DNA of 64,000 bases from Plectosphaerella cucumerina (lineage: Eukaryota; Ascomycota; Sordariomycetes; Glomerellales; Plectosphaerellaceae). Numbering within the stretch: the stretch's first letter is position 1; every line of letters starts with the position of its first letter. The notes beneath the pieces were generated by a model that was not told the DNA's origin, searched no databases, and saw nothing but the letters and a program-made list of their open reading frames with translations. Positions 11,701 to 21,700 of this stretch are shown here, piece by piece. The position numbers and the translations under genes are program-made. The stretch is taken from positions 1,736,001-1,800,000 of the forward strand of contig JAGPXD010000005.1 in assembly GCA_020746995.1 (NCBI GenBank). Direction: 5' to 3'.

Positions 11701-12645
11701 TCCCTGGAGCTGATAACGCATCTCGCCTCCTTGATCCAAAGCCTGCACCTTATCTCTTCCGAATGTGAGCTTGGCTTCCTTGAGGTCGGCTTGTTGGCTG
11801 CCAGTCCGCCGGTTGGTAAGACCACCACCGACAGCCGCTTTGCCAATCTCCTTGGCTCTGTCCTTTGCCGAGACAAACTGTGCCTCTGGTTCGGAGGCGT
11901 CTGGATCAATAGAGCTGTCCGAGTCGTCACTGTCATCGGATGCCTGTGCCTTGATCGTCCGTCGTCGTGTCGGGCGTGGGGCAGGAACATCTTCAATCTC
12001 AATGTTGTTCGCTTGTTTCCGCATCAGCTTTCTGATGTGAAGTTTCAGAGCATCATGCTTCTTTCTCTGTCGTGTGACGGCCTGCTCTCGAGCATCCTTG
12101 CCGCAGGGGTACTTGGGCTTGATTCCTTTTTTCTTGGCTGGTGGTTGCTTGATCTCTCCAGTCTCCGACTGCGCTGCCTGGTGGCTCCGAGCTTGTGCCT
12201 CGAAATAATGAGGAGGTTTCTCCTCTTCACTGTAAACTGCGTATGTCCGCTTCTGGGCAACGAGTTGCTCATCTCCGGGATGTCCTTTTCTCATACCGTC
12301 ACCGTCCATTGTTTGTTCTGCAGGCAACTGATCTTCCTCTTCGGGAACTCCATTGGGAACGTGCTTCTCACTTGTGGGTGTAATTGGAAGGGAAGTATGC
12401 TTTTGAGGGCTGCTGGGTTCTTGCTCCATTGCAAGTGGCCGATCACATGATGAACTGGAATTGACGCATGTGTCGGAGTTGGTTGTATGTTGCTTTGAGG
12501 GACATTGGGTAATGTCGGATGCTGGCATCGAGCTGGCTTGTATGTGAGATCCAGGTTGATCTTGGAACTTAACCTTTGGTTCGGCTGGAGGGGGGCCAAA
12601 AATGGAATGCGGGAGGCCATCAGCCGCAATGTTCATGCTGGACAT
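8782..12645 (-). pseudogene. SNF2-family helicase with embedded RING finger (Rad5/HLTF/SHPRH class), two apparent 1-nt frameshifts
   Basis: Ten exons fit splice signals: 12645-11364, 11313-11081, 11029 (or 11020)-10952, 10901-10822, 10767-10715, 10654-10550, 10489-10072, 10014-9594, 9537-9384 and 9324-8782. Domains in order: a disordered N-terminus; Walker A LLADVPGFGKTVMSLG; motif Ia TLVVVPNVSILKQW; DEVH box VIFDEVHTVKN; motif III WGLSGTPLIN; a RING (ECSLCRRG .. CGHIFCKDCILRRW .. CPECRVEY); and the helicase C-terminal motifs FTQFVTTALVIG and EEQAFGRVFRIGQ. The frame breaks by one missing base after WEAEIR (about 11453-11455) and again after VIGRML (about 9491-9493). Exon lengths sum to 3,367, which is 1 modulo 3, as two single-base losses predict. 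Relatives remodel DNA or nucleosomes and act as E3 ligases in damage tolerance. The frameshifts may be real decay or sequence errors. Confidence 0.8.
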
Positions 12646-13506
12646 GATTCCCGCTCCAATTTTGTCTTCTCCGTTCTTTTTGGGCGAGGCTAGGCCGCCT
12701 TGGAGGAAATTTGGTTTTGGGGCAGAAGGTGAAGGTGAAGGAGATGACCGTTGTTCTGTTTGGTGTTGGTGTTAGAGACAATCCCCGGGAGGAGGAGACG
12801 TCAGTGGTGATGAGGTAGAGGGAAGATGTTGTTGGAAAGAATCAACTCTCCCGAATCTGGAGTACTTCTTGTTGTTGCGGTGGAAGATTTGGTGCGAGGG
12901 GAAGAAAAAGGCCAGTTATTTATACGTTTTTTTGGGCGCCAGATGGAATAAAATGGCAGGAACAACATTTTGTGGAAGGTACGGCAGTTGCTGGTGATTC
13001 ACAGTGCGGGTGCTTTCCCAAAGTTCACGATGAAATCACTGTTGGAATAAGCAAATGAAGGTACTGAGGGCCCAGATCGATGTCAGATCCGCGATCTCGG
13101 AATAGAGACGTGTTTCGGGACGAGGAGTCATCTGTGGGAGTCACGAGAGGCGGCGCCACTACCATTGCTGGCGCCAAACGAAGGTACAGAGTATGCTAGA
13201 ACTTGAGCTCAAGCACAGCCATGAACGCATTCCTGCACGATTTGCACAACCGATTACGTTCGCCGACCGATTTGAGGGTTGTTCCCGAGGCCTATGGGCG
13301 TGGCAGGTCAACGGCTTCCGAAGCTGGTAGGTGGTCAGCCTCGGTCAGCCTCGGTCAGCCCGGTCGGACTAGACTCGGAATGTGCAAAGATTCTGCCGCC
13401 ATGGCCCCGCTAAAAAAAATCCCCCGCGAGCCCTTCATCGCAAGCGTCTCGCCGACCGACTCCTGTCCAAAGCATTCTAAGCACAAAGCTTTGCAGCACC
13501 GCGACA
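12646..13506. other. Shared upstream region of the SNF2 helicase and ESF1
   Basis: An 861-bp divergent intergenic region. It holds the TATA-like site for the helicase and, at about 13333-13373, a short tandem repeat of the unit ggtcagcctc (three copies, the last slightly changed) nearer to ESF1. No gene is visible in it. The minus frame is also open for about 35 codons above the chosen helicase ATG but has no ATG of its own. Confidence 0.5.
12916..12924 (-). promoter_or_regulatory. Possible TATA box of the SNF2 helicase gene
   Basis: The minus strand reads TATAAATAA about 270 bp upstream of the helicase ATG, with a pyrimidine-rich, ATG-free stretch after it that suits a 5' UTR. Placement is by sequence only. 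Confidence 0.4.
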
Positions 13507-15588
13507 ATGTCGAAATCCGACAAGATCAAGGACGCGAGATTCGCCAACTTCGAGACGGACCCCCGGTTCCGGCTGCCGTCGAAGCGCAAGTCCAAGACGA
13601 CAATCGACAAGCGATTCGCCGGCCTTCTCAAGGACGACGAGTTCACTGCGACCGCCAAGGTTGACAGGTACGGTCGCAAGATCAAATCCGACGCCAAGAA
13701 GAAGGCTCTGCAGCAGCTCTATCAGCCTGAAGAGGACGAGGAGGAAGATGCCGAGGAGAATGTCGAGATTGAGGACGACGATGTTGTCAAGCGCGAGCTC
13801 GAGGCGGCCGAAGCTAACTACGACCCGGCAAGAGGCGGCGGCTACTCTTCATCCGAATCAGAGAGCGAGTCCGAGGAAGAGGAGGATCAGGATGGAGATG
13901 CGACGGACAACAAGGCCTCCATGCAGCGGCTGCAAGACGAACAGGCCGAGGTCGAGACGGGCGAGGTCACCAACCGGTTAGCCGTCGTCAACCTGGATTG
14001 GGATCACCTCAAGTCACCGGACCTTATGGCCCTGTTCTCCAGCTTCCTGCCATCAGGCGGAAAGATTGAGAAGGTCAGCATCTATCCCAGCGAGTTCGGC
14101 AAGGAGCGCATGCAGCGCGAGGAGCTCGAGGGCCCCCCGAAGGAGATCTTCAAGCCTTCCAAGAACCGCGACTCGGACGACGAGGACCCTGACTCGGAGA
14201 GCGAGAGCGATGAAGAGGAGGACGAGGATGACGATGAGGCGATCAAGAATGACCTGATCCAGGAGGGCGACGACCGGGACTTCGACAGCGACGCGCTGCG
14301 GTCCTACCAGCTGGACCGCTTGCGGTACTACTACGCCGTTATGATCTTCTCGGACAAGGCCGCGGCTCAAGAGGTGTACGAGTCGACCGACGGCACCGAA
14401 TACCAGTCCTCCTCCAACTTTATCGACCTGCGATTCATCCCCGACGACGTCACATTCGACGACGAGCCCCGCGATGAGTGCGACAAGGTGCCGGAGGGAT
14501 ACAAGCCTGTCGAGTTCATCACCGATGCCCTGCAGCACTCGAAGGTCAAGCTGACATGGGATCTGCACCCGGAGGACGCTGCGCGCAAGCAAACGATCAA
14601 CAAGGCCTTCACCGGCAGCAGGAACGACCTGGAGGAGAACGACCTGAAGGCATACCTCGCCAGCGACTCGGAGGACGAGGATGCGTTCGAAGATGAGGAG
14701 GGTGGCGACGAGCCCAAGCTCTCCAAGAGGGAGCAGGCCCGGAAAGACATGAGGGCCGCCCTGGGACTCAGCGAGGCGACCACCAAGGTCAAGGGCGCGC
14801 CTGTCGGCGACATGCAGATCACCTTCACACCAGCCCTGACGGAGTCCAAGATTAAGAAGCCGGAAGAAGAGGAGACGACAATTGAGAAGTACGCCCGCAA
14901 GGAGCGCGAGCGGAAAGAGAGCAAGCGCGAAGCCGCCCGTGCGAGACGCGAAGGCCTCGACCCCAACGCTGAAGCCGAGTCCTCATCTGAGGAGGAGGCG
15001 GAGATTGTCGGGGGCGAGGGCGACGAGCCCGGCGAGGATCTCGGCTTCGACGACCCCTTCTTCGAAGGCGGCGGCGAGGAGCCCAAGAAGAAGGCCAAGA
15101 ACGCCATCCGCAAGGAAGAGCGCCTCGCCAAGCGGGCGGCGCGCGAGGCCGAGGAGGCCGAGAAGGCCGAGCAGAAGGCGCAGCTGCAGCTCCTCATGGC
15201 GGGCGAGAACGCGGGCGAGGCGGACCACCTGGACCACTTTGACATGAACGAGATCACGCGGGCGGAGAAGCTGAAGAAGAAGAAGTACAAGAAGAAGGGC
15301 AAGCGCGGCGACGAAGAGCGCGCGGGCCTGCAGGAGGACTTCAAGATGGACGTCGACGATGACCGGTTCAAGGCCGTGTTCGAGAGCCATGAGTACGCCA
15401 TTGACCCGTCGAACCCCAAGTTCAAGTCGACAGAGGCCATGCAGAAGCTCCTGGAGGAGGGAAGGAAGAAGCGCAAGGCGGGCGGTGATGAGGCGCGCGA
15501 GGTGAAGAAGGTCAAGAAGGCGAAGAAGGGTGGTGATGATATTGGCGGGCTGGTGGCTTCGTTGAAGTCAAAGTCGAAGCGCAAGTAA
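13507..15588 (+). CDS. ESF1: Pre-rRNA processing protein Esf1 (NUC153 family)
   Basis: One uninterrupted frame of 693 residues, close to the length of yeast Esf1 (628). The start MSKSDKIKDARFANFETDPRF and the following KTTIDKRFAGLLKDDEF match the conserved N-terminal block of Esf1. The middle has an RRM-like NUC153-associated region (NLDWDHLKSPDLMALFSSFL .. LRYYYAVMIFSDKAAAQEVY), and the C-terminus has the NUC153 segment DDRFKAVFESHEYAIDPSNP. Several acidic Asp/Glu tracts and a basic Lys-rich tail (AKKGGDDIGGLVASLKSKSK) are typical of nucleolar proteins. Esf1 associates with U3 and the small-subunit processome and is needed for 18S rRNA maturation. It is divergent from the helicase gene and in tandem with EXO5. 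Confidence 0.93.
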   Translation: MSKSDKIKDARFANFETDPRFRLPSKRKSKTTIDKRFAGLLKDDEFTATAKVDRYGRKIKSDAKKKALQQLYQPEEDEEEDAEENVEIEDDDVVKRELEAAEANYDPARGGGYSSSESESESEEEEDQDGDATDNKASMQRLQDEQAEVETGEVTNRLAVVNLDWDHLKSPDLMALFSSFLPSGGKIEKVSIYPSEFGKERMQREELEGPPKEIFKPSKNRDSDDEDPDSESESDEEEDEDDDEAIKNDLIQEGDDRDFDSDALRSYQLDRLRYYYAVMIFSDKAAAQEVYESTDGTEYQSSSNFIDLRFIPDDVTFDDEPRDECDKVPEGYKPVEFITDALQHSKVKLTWDLHPEDAARKQTINKAFTGSRNDLEENDLKAYLASDSEDEDAFEDEEGGDEPKLSKREQARKDMRAALGLSEATTKVKGAPVGDMQITFTPALTESKIKKPEEEETTIEKYARKERERKESKREAARARREGLDPNAEAESSSEEEAEIVGGEGDEPGEDLGFDDPFFEGGGEEPKKKAKNAIRKEERLAKRAAREAEEAEKAEQKAQLQLLMAGENAGEADHLDHFDMNEITRAEKLKKKKYKKKGKRGDEERAGLQEDFKMDVDDDRFKAVFESHEYAIDPSNPKFKSTEAMQKLLEEGRKKRKAGGDEAREVKKVKKAKKGGDDIGGLVASLKSKSKRK

Positions 15589-16305
15589 GCGGTAGAGTGG
15601 CTGTGCGAGAATTGTAAATAGCTTCAGTTCAGGTTGGCGCATCAAAACATTGCTGTATTTGGGTCACCAAAGTCATGCGCATCTAAAGTGAAGTTGCATG
15701 TGGTGCATGGGCTGCTGCTGGGACGAGCGCGGACGCAGGAGGGCGTGCATGCGGTGTACTGCCGCCCCTCGGTGTGCCTCGGTGGCATTGGAAACGGACG
15801 TACCTTTATATACCGGTATTTTTTATCCAAATTCCATCAGATTCATGCAGCGGCATTCCCACGGTGGGTTTGTTCAGGTCACTTGGTCTGGTTGGTATCT
15901 GGTGGTCAACAAAAGCGCGCGCTTTCGATTTCGGCAAGAGACGTAGGGCTGTCCGGGGCCCGAACTCTTTTGCCGTTTGAATTTCTGGGTTATTTTTGTC
16001 GCAAAAGATGCTGATGATATCGAGGAACATTTATTTCAACGTTTCTAAGCTTGAAGCCATTCGCAGCGACGTCTGGAGACTGAAGCGGGACTTTGGTCGA
16101 TCTGCATGACTCGAGACCGCTGACTTAGCCATGTCGTTGCGGGTCGCGGGCTTGGAGTGAGGGGCGGCGATGTCACGTGGTCTCGCGATTAGGCAGCGGG
16201 GCCTCGGCGCGTGAACTTTGGCGGGCGACCTCGAGTCGTGACGCAACCTGGAGGCGCCGGAAAACCCATCCATGACAGCGACATGATTCTCGGGAGCGGA
16301 TCGCC
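15589..16305. other. Intergenic region between ESF1 and EXO5
   Basis: About 720 bp. It includes the ESF1 3' end and the EXO5 upstream region. The frames here (for example 15634-16014) have no family signal and uneven composition, and I see no RNA gene. Confidence 0.5.
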
Positions 16306-17842
16306 ATGGCGGTCGTTTCTTGCCTAGACGACGAGAGCGATTATGGGTTTGACGCCGAGGAGGAATCACTTCTGAGCCAACTTCTTTCCGATCTCCCTAC
16401 CCCTCCTTCCGGCGACAAGCTGCCCCTCGCTCAATCAGTGGCGATCGCCTCGAGGTTCGCAGCTGTGGATAGAGCCACAGTCGAAAACGATGAATTCTCT
16501 ACGAATCCCTCTGGCAGCCAGCCTGGCGCCGCGCTGTCTGCGCTACTGCCGCAGCCGGGGACCTTGCCCACGGAACTACCACGCGGCGACGAGATCGCGC
16601 ACCTCCCCGACAGTATGTCTTGCCTGCACGCGTGCCCTGATGGATGACTGATTGACCAAGCGTCTAGTGAACAGGTCGATATCCGGGCTTAAGCCGTCTC
16701 ACAACCCTGCTGCTGAAGGAGCCGGGCTCGAGGCCAAGGATGACCGGCCGCCGCTGCAACGCTTCCGATCCTTCCCTAGGAAGCCCTTCTCCGTCAGCGA
16801 CCTGACAGCCAGCTCGTGGTGCGAGCTGCAGTATTGGTACACGCTCACGAAGCTGCCGTATGGGAGGAAGACCCGAACGGCAGCGATGAAGGAAGGGACC
16901 AAGATCCACAAGGACCTCGAGGACGAGGTGCACACGACCGTCCATGTCGAGATCACGACGAAGGAGGATGCCTTTGGATTGCGGGTGTGGAACCTCATAC
17001 AAGGACTTCGGACACTACGAGAGACGGGCCTCACACGAGAGCTTGAGGTCTGGGGACTCGTGGACGGTAACTTCGTCAATGGTATCATTGACGGGGTCAG
17101 CCATACGCATCCAGAGCCTCAGAATGAGAAGCAGCCCGATGCGCAGACGCCAGATCAGCCGAGCATCACAAGCTTCTTCCCTTCAAGTGCTCCATCAGGG
17201 CCTCTCGTCTACCTCACTGATGTGAAGACGAGGGGTACCCGCAAAGCCGCCAATACGGCGCAGCTACGTCCCGCCATGGTCCAGCTCTACCTATACCACC
17301 GTCTCCTCTCCGAGATGGCAGCGCAGAAGCTTGACTTCTACAAGGTCTTCCGCCGCTACAACCTCGACCCAGATGACTTCTTCTCCGACACCTTCCTAGC
17401 GCAGATGATGAGCATGCACGAGACCGAGTTCTTCGACTCTTCACCTCCAGCCTCCTCGCCCCCGGGGTCATCACCAGATTTCATCAAGTACCGCTCTCTG
17501 CGGGAACTCATCCCCCTTCTCAGCTCAGAGATCAGCCAGACTTTCCCTCAGGGCGCTGCGTCCATCGCACCCCTGTTGTCGGTGGAGTACCGCTTCCGCG
17601 GTGACGGCTCTCTCATCGACAACCGCACCTTCCCCATGGACGGCGCCGCGCTGGACGCGTACCTCGGTGGATCCCTGCAGTGGTGGAAGGGCGAGCGTGA
17701 CCCGCAGGGCGTGCAGATCGAGGATGCGTGGAAGTGTATGATGTGCGAGTTTGCTGATGACTGCACATGGCGGCGGGGACTTGATGAGGCAAGGCTGGCG
17801 AGCGTGCGGCGGCGGTTGCAAACGAAACGGAGCGGGTCATGA
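16306..17842 (+). CDS. EXO5: Exonuclease V, Fe-S cluster single-strand DNA exonuclease
   Basis: Two exons, 16306-16612 and 16668-17842, give 493 residues; the intron is 16613-16667 (gtatgt..tctag). The protein shows the Exo5/Dem1 core: KPFSVSDLTASSWCELQYWY with the first cluster Cys, EGTKIHKDLEDEVH, the nuclease segment NGIIDGV, VYLTDVKTRGTRK and RPAMVQLYLYHRLL, and the C-terminal Cys set CMMCEFADDC. The family uses these four Cys to hold a 4Fe-4S cluster and is a PD-(D/E)XK-type nuclease with Asp (IIDGV) and D-x-K (TDVKTR) metal residues. Yeast Exo5/Dem1 acts in mitochondrial DNA maintenance, while the human and fission yeast proteins act in nuclear repair. It is tail-to-tail with PRP22. Confidence 0.92.
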
Positions 17843-18771
17843 TCATGGTGAAATGACAATAGAAACAAGCATGATGGTCATAGGTCATCACTAACATATC
17901 ACTTGGCTAGATACACACCAAGTGTTGAGTAATAGGGAAACTGTCTGCTGAAGACGGACAGCCCAATACCTTCACGTCGATTGTTCCACACCCCGGTCTT
18001 CTCGATGGCAGAATGTCACCGCACCATGTCATCTATCGATCACGCGTGCAATGCAGCTCTAAGCACCTCAGCTGATTAAGTATCTTCCATTAGGAGACCA
18101 AAAAGAAGCTGGGTCATGATACCCCCTCGAGCTACGGCCAGCCACGCCGTTGTCGACAGTGCATAAACTTCGGAGACCAAACACCAACAACTCCGCTCCG
18201 TGTCTCTCACCGCTCTACTCCATCAGCCCCATCGACAAAAAGAATGGTCGAGGAGCATGGGACTCGAACCCACAGCCTTAGGCAGACCTGAACTTGATCA
18301 CCGGAAGCCTACGCGCTACCCTTTGAGCGGGGTCAGTAAACTGGGCGGGGATCGTGTCGAGTCGATGCTACTCACATTGCGCCAACCCCCCATTGGAGAT
18401 GCGGGACCACGACAAAGCTGCCGTCAAGTGGTGCTGGCAGAGGGGCAGCTCGTGTAACACAATAATTGGAAGCTGACTGGGTGGTAAAATACTCCAAGAC
18501 AGCCTCGTGTGACTGTTTGATTGTCATTTTCTAATAAGTACAGAAATATGTGTGGTGTGTGGGTGGGGATGTTGGAATATTCGAGGTTGAAGGAGAGGAG
18601 ATCTCCAACCTCAATTATTAAGATCGGCCATAATCAGCTACTCAACGCGCCTGTGGTCTTCAGACTACAGGTACAGCAGACATAGGATTCCTCGCAATTA
18701 CACATCCTCTCCCACATACCGAACCATGTCGCCATCCAAAGACCATATATTCACATCTACATCTACACAAT
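17843..18771. other. Tail-to-tail intergenic region between EXO5 and PRP22
   Basis: A 929-bp gap. It holds the tRNA-Arg-like element at 18250-18334. The remainder shows no protein-coding frame with recognisable content. Confidence 0.5.
18250..18334 (-). tRNA. tRNA-Arg(CCG)-like element with intron, acceptor stem not paired (possible pseudogene)
   Basis: On the minus strand a T arm is clear (TGGGTTCGAGTCCCA, also the B box). The anticodon stem TAGGC/GCCTA encloses TTCCGG followed by about 16 bases that would be an intron after position 37, giving anticodon CCG. A D-arm-like GCTCAAAGGGTAGCGC precedes it. A run of five T follows at about 18236-18240, as for a pol III terminator. However, the 5' strand (GACCCC) does not pair with the 3' strand (GCTCCTC), and positions 8-9 are CC rather than the usual T-purine. 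I therefore treat it as degenerate. Another tRNA identity cannot be excluded. Confidence 0.4.
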
Positions 18772-21700
18772 CTATCCCCACGTACCACCACCTCCCGACC
18801 GTCCCCCCTTTTTCTGCGCCGACAACCGCCAATCATCCTCCGTAGCAAACTTGTTATACAGCGGCTGGATCCTCTCCGCCTGCTTCCTCTTCGACAACCG
18901 ATCCGTCGGCGCGACCTTGAAGAAAGTCGGCGCCGCCTCGACCAGCCACTTGGGCTCAATACTCATCGTGCAGTGCATGTACTCCTTGGTCGTCAGCACC
19001 AGCGTGTGGTAGATGACCCACTCGGCCTGCTTGCCGAACAGCGCCGAGCTCGGGTGCAGGTACACGGGTGTCCCCTCGATGAGCGTCTTGTACCCCTCCT
19101 GGGGGTCCTTGCGCGCCGCGTTGCGGAAGAAGCCTGAGCACATGGCGCGACGGACCTTTGTCGTGTCGCGTCCGCAGCTGATGACGGGGTGGCGGTAGCG
19201 TTCCATGATTTTCGCGATCTGGTCGTGCACGTCCTTTGCGCGCTTCATGGAGCGCGCCTGGATGAAATTCTCGAAGCACCAGGGCGACGAGTAGCCAGAC
19301 TGTTTCCACGAGTTGTACACGTTGAGAAGCGTGAGGTGATCGCCGGCCGGGTCGTGGAACTTTGCCTTCTTCTGGTCCGCTTGCGTCTGCTTCTCTTTGG
19401 GTCGGTAGAAGACGTTGGGCAGGCTGAGCATGGCGACGATGATGAGCATCTCGGCTGCGCACTTCATGTCGACTGACATGATGAGCACCTTCGCGAGGGA
19501 AGGCTCCATAGGGAAATCGGCCATCTTGCGACCCAGGCGCGTCAGAAGACCCTCGTCATCGAGGGCGCTCAGCGCGTACAGCTCCTCGAGCGCCGTCAAC
19601 ATGGTGTTAATGGGGGGCGGATCCATGAAGTCGAAATGCAGCAGATCGTTGATACCCATGGCCTTGAGCATCAGGATCGTTGTCGACAGGTTCTGCCTTT
19701 GAATTTCAGGGATCGTTGTCGGCAGCATCTCAGACTGGAACGCAGCCTCAGTGTACAGCCTGAAGCACTTGCCAGGACCGGTACGACCGGCACGTCCAGC
19801 TCTCTGGTTGGCTTGCGCCTGCGAGATTGGAGTGACGACGAGCGAGTCCATGCCGAGCTTGGGGTCGTAGGCGTTTTGCTTGACAAACCCGGGATCGACC
19901 ACGAAATAGATGTTGTCGATGGTGATGGACGTTTCGGCGATGTTGGTGGCAATGACCACCTTGCGCGTTCCTGGTGGCGCTGGGTCGAAGATACGACTCT
20001 GCATCTCGTTGGGCAGGGCCGAGTAGACGGGCAAGATCAGAAGCTCTGGGACGTTTGGTCCCAAGGCTTTCATCCGCTCGTACAAGATCTCGCAGGACGT
20101 GTCGATTTCTTCCTGTCCTGTCAGGAACAGCAGAATGTCACCCGGCGGTTCCGTCAGGTGGATCTGCATAATGGTGACGAGGGCTGCGTCGAGGTAATCA
20201 GACTCGGGCTCGCGCGAGTAGAGAATCTCGACGGGGAAGGTACGACCGGGAATCGTGAAGATAGGACATCCGTTGAAGTAGGATGAGAACTTGTCGGCAT
20301 CGAGCGTGGCGGATGTCGCAATGACCTTGAGATCCTTGCGTCGCACCATGGTCTTTTTCAACAGCGCGAACAGCACATCCGTCGAGATTGTGCGCTCGTG
20401 AGCTTCGTCGAGCATGATGACGGAGTATCGCCGCAGATCTGGATCCATCAGAATCTCGCGCTGTAGCATACCGTCCGTCATGTACTTGATGCGCGTTGAA
20501 GGGGACGTCCTGTCCTCGAAACGGATGGTATAGCCGACCTCCTCACCCAGCGTGCAGCCGACTTCTTCCGACACACGCTTCGCCACGGACATGGCAGCAA
20601 CACGACGCGGTTGCGTACAGCCGATCATGCCGTTGTCCGAGTACCCGTCCTCGGCCAGGTACTGCGTCAGCTGCGTCGTCTTGCCAGATCCCGTCTCTCC
20701 AATGACGACGAGGACCTGATGATCCCGGACAGCGTCGAGGAACTTGCGACGGAAGGCAAACACGGGCAGTGACTCGCGCTGGTCCTTGATGCTCATGTTT
20801 GTCCGCTTGCCGAAGCTCTGGTCCTTGGGTGCGATGGCCTTTCTCCATTCCGGCACAGCGTCCGTCTTGACCTGTTGCGTCTTGGCGTTGCGCAGGTCCG
20901 ACGCGAACTTGCGCTTGTCGGGGTCGGCCATGGGGTCGTTCCATTGTGCCGAGAGATCGACCTTCTTCTCCTCCTGCGCAGCCGCCTCGGCCTCCTGCTG
21001 CTTCAACTCCTTCCTCTCGCGGGCCAGTGCCGTTCCCGACATGGCCGCGCGGTTCATCGATCCATCGGGCGCCTTGACGACGCGGATGGGCGACAGCTCC
21101 AGGGATTGCTTGGTCTGACCCGCCAGGAAGGGGGGCTCGTCCTCGCGGACCTCGATGTCGACTTCCTCCTCCAGCTCCATCTCTCCGTCGCCGCGCAGCG
21201 TCGCGTTGTAGTCCTCTTCCAGGTCGGGGTAGTCAGATGCCTTTGCGACGCCAGACGCGATGAGCTGTCTGATCTCCCATCGCTCAGGAGACGTCATCCT
21301 CTTCTTCTGTCGTCGGGGTGCCGGCGGCGCGGGCATGGAGCTGCCGAAGGAGTCGTCGAACCTGCCGCCACCCAGAGCCTCCATGTTTGCGCCGGAAGAG
21401 ATGGCCGCCTGCGGCTCCAGGTCCATTCCTGTCGTCTGGTCCACATCCTTCATGGAGAGACCAACACGGCCGTTTTCAACGCTGATGACCTTGATCTTGA
21501 CCGGCTGATTTCTCTCGAGGAGGTCGGAGGGGTGGTTGACGCGCTGGCCCTCGACCATTCGCGAGATATGCACCAACCCGTCGCACTTGCCGCGAACGCC
21601 GTGTATGTTGACGAATGCGCCAAAGTCCTTGATTCCCGTCACATGGCCGTCGTAGATCTTATGCAGCTGAGGCGCGTCGTCGAATGTTTCGGGAGGTGGC

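Noticed and set aside
15634..16014. A 126-codon frame downstream of ESF1
   Set aside because: It lies in the expected 3' UTR and intergenic DNA and shows no family signal.
18340..18400. A second tRNA-like A box (GGCGCAATGTGAGTAGC on the minus strand)
   Set aside because: No matching T arm or acceptor pairing could be built around it.
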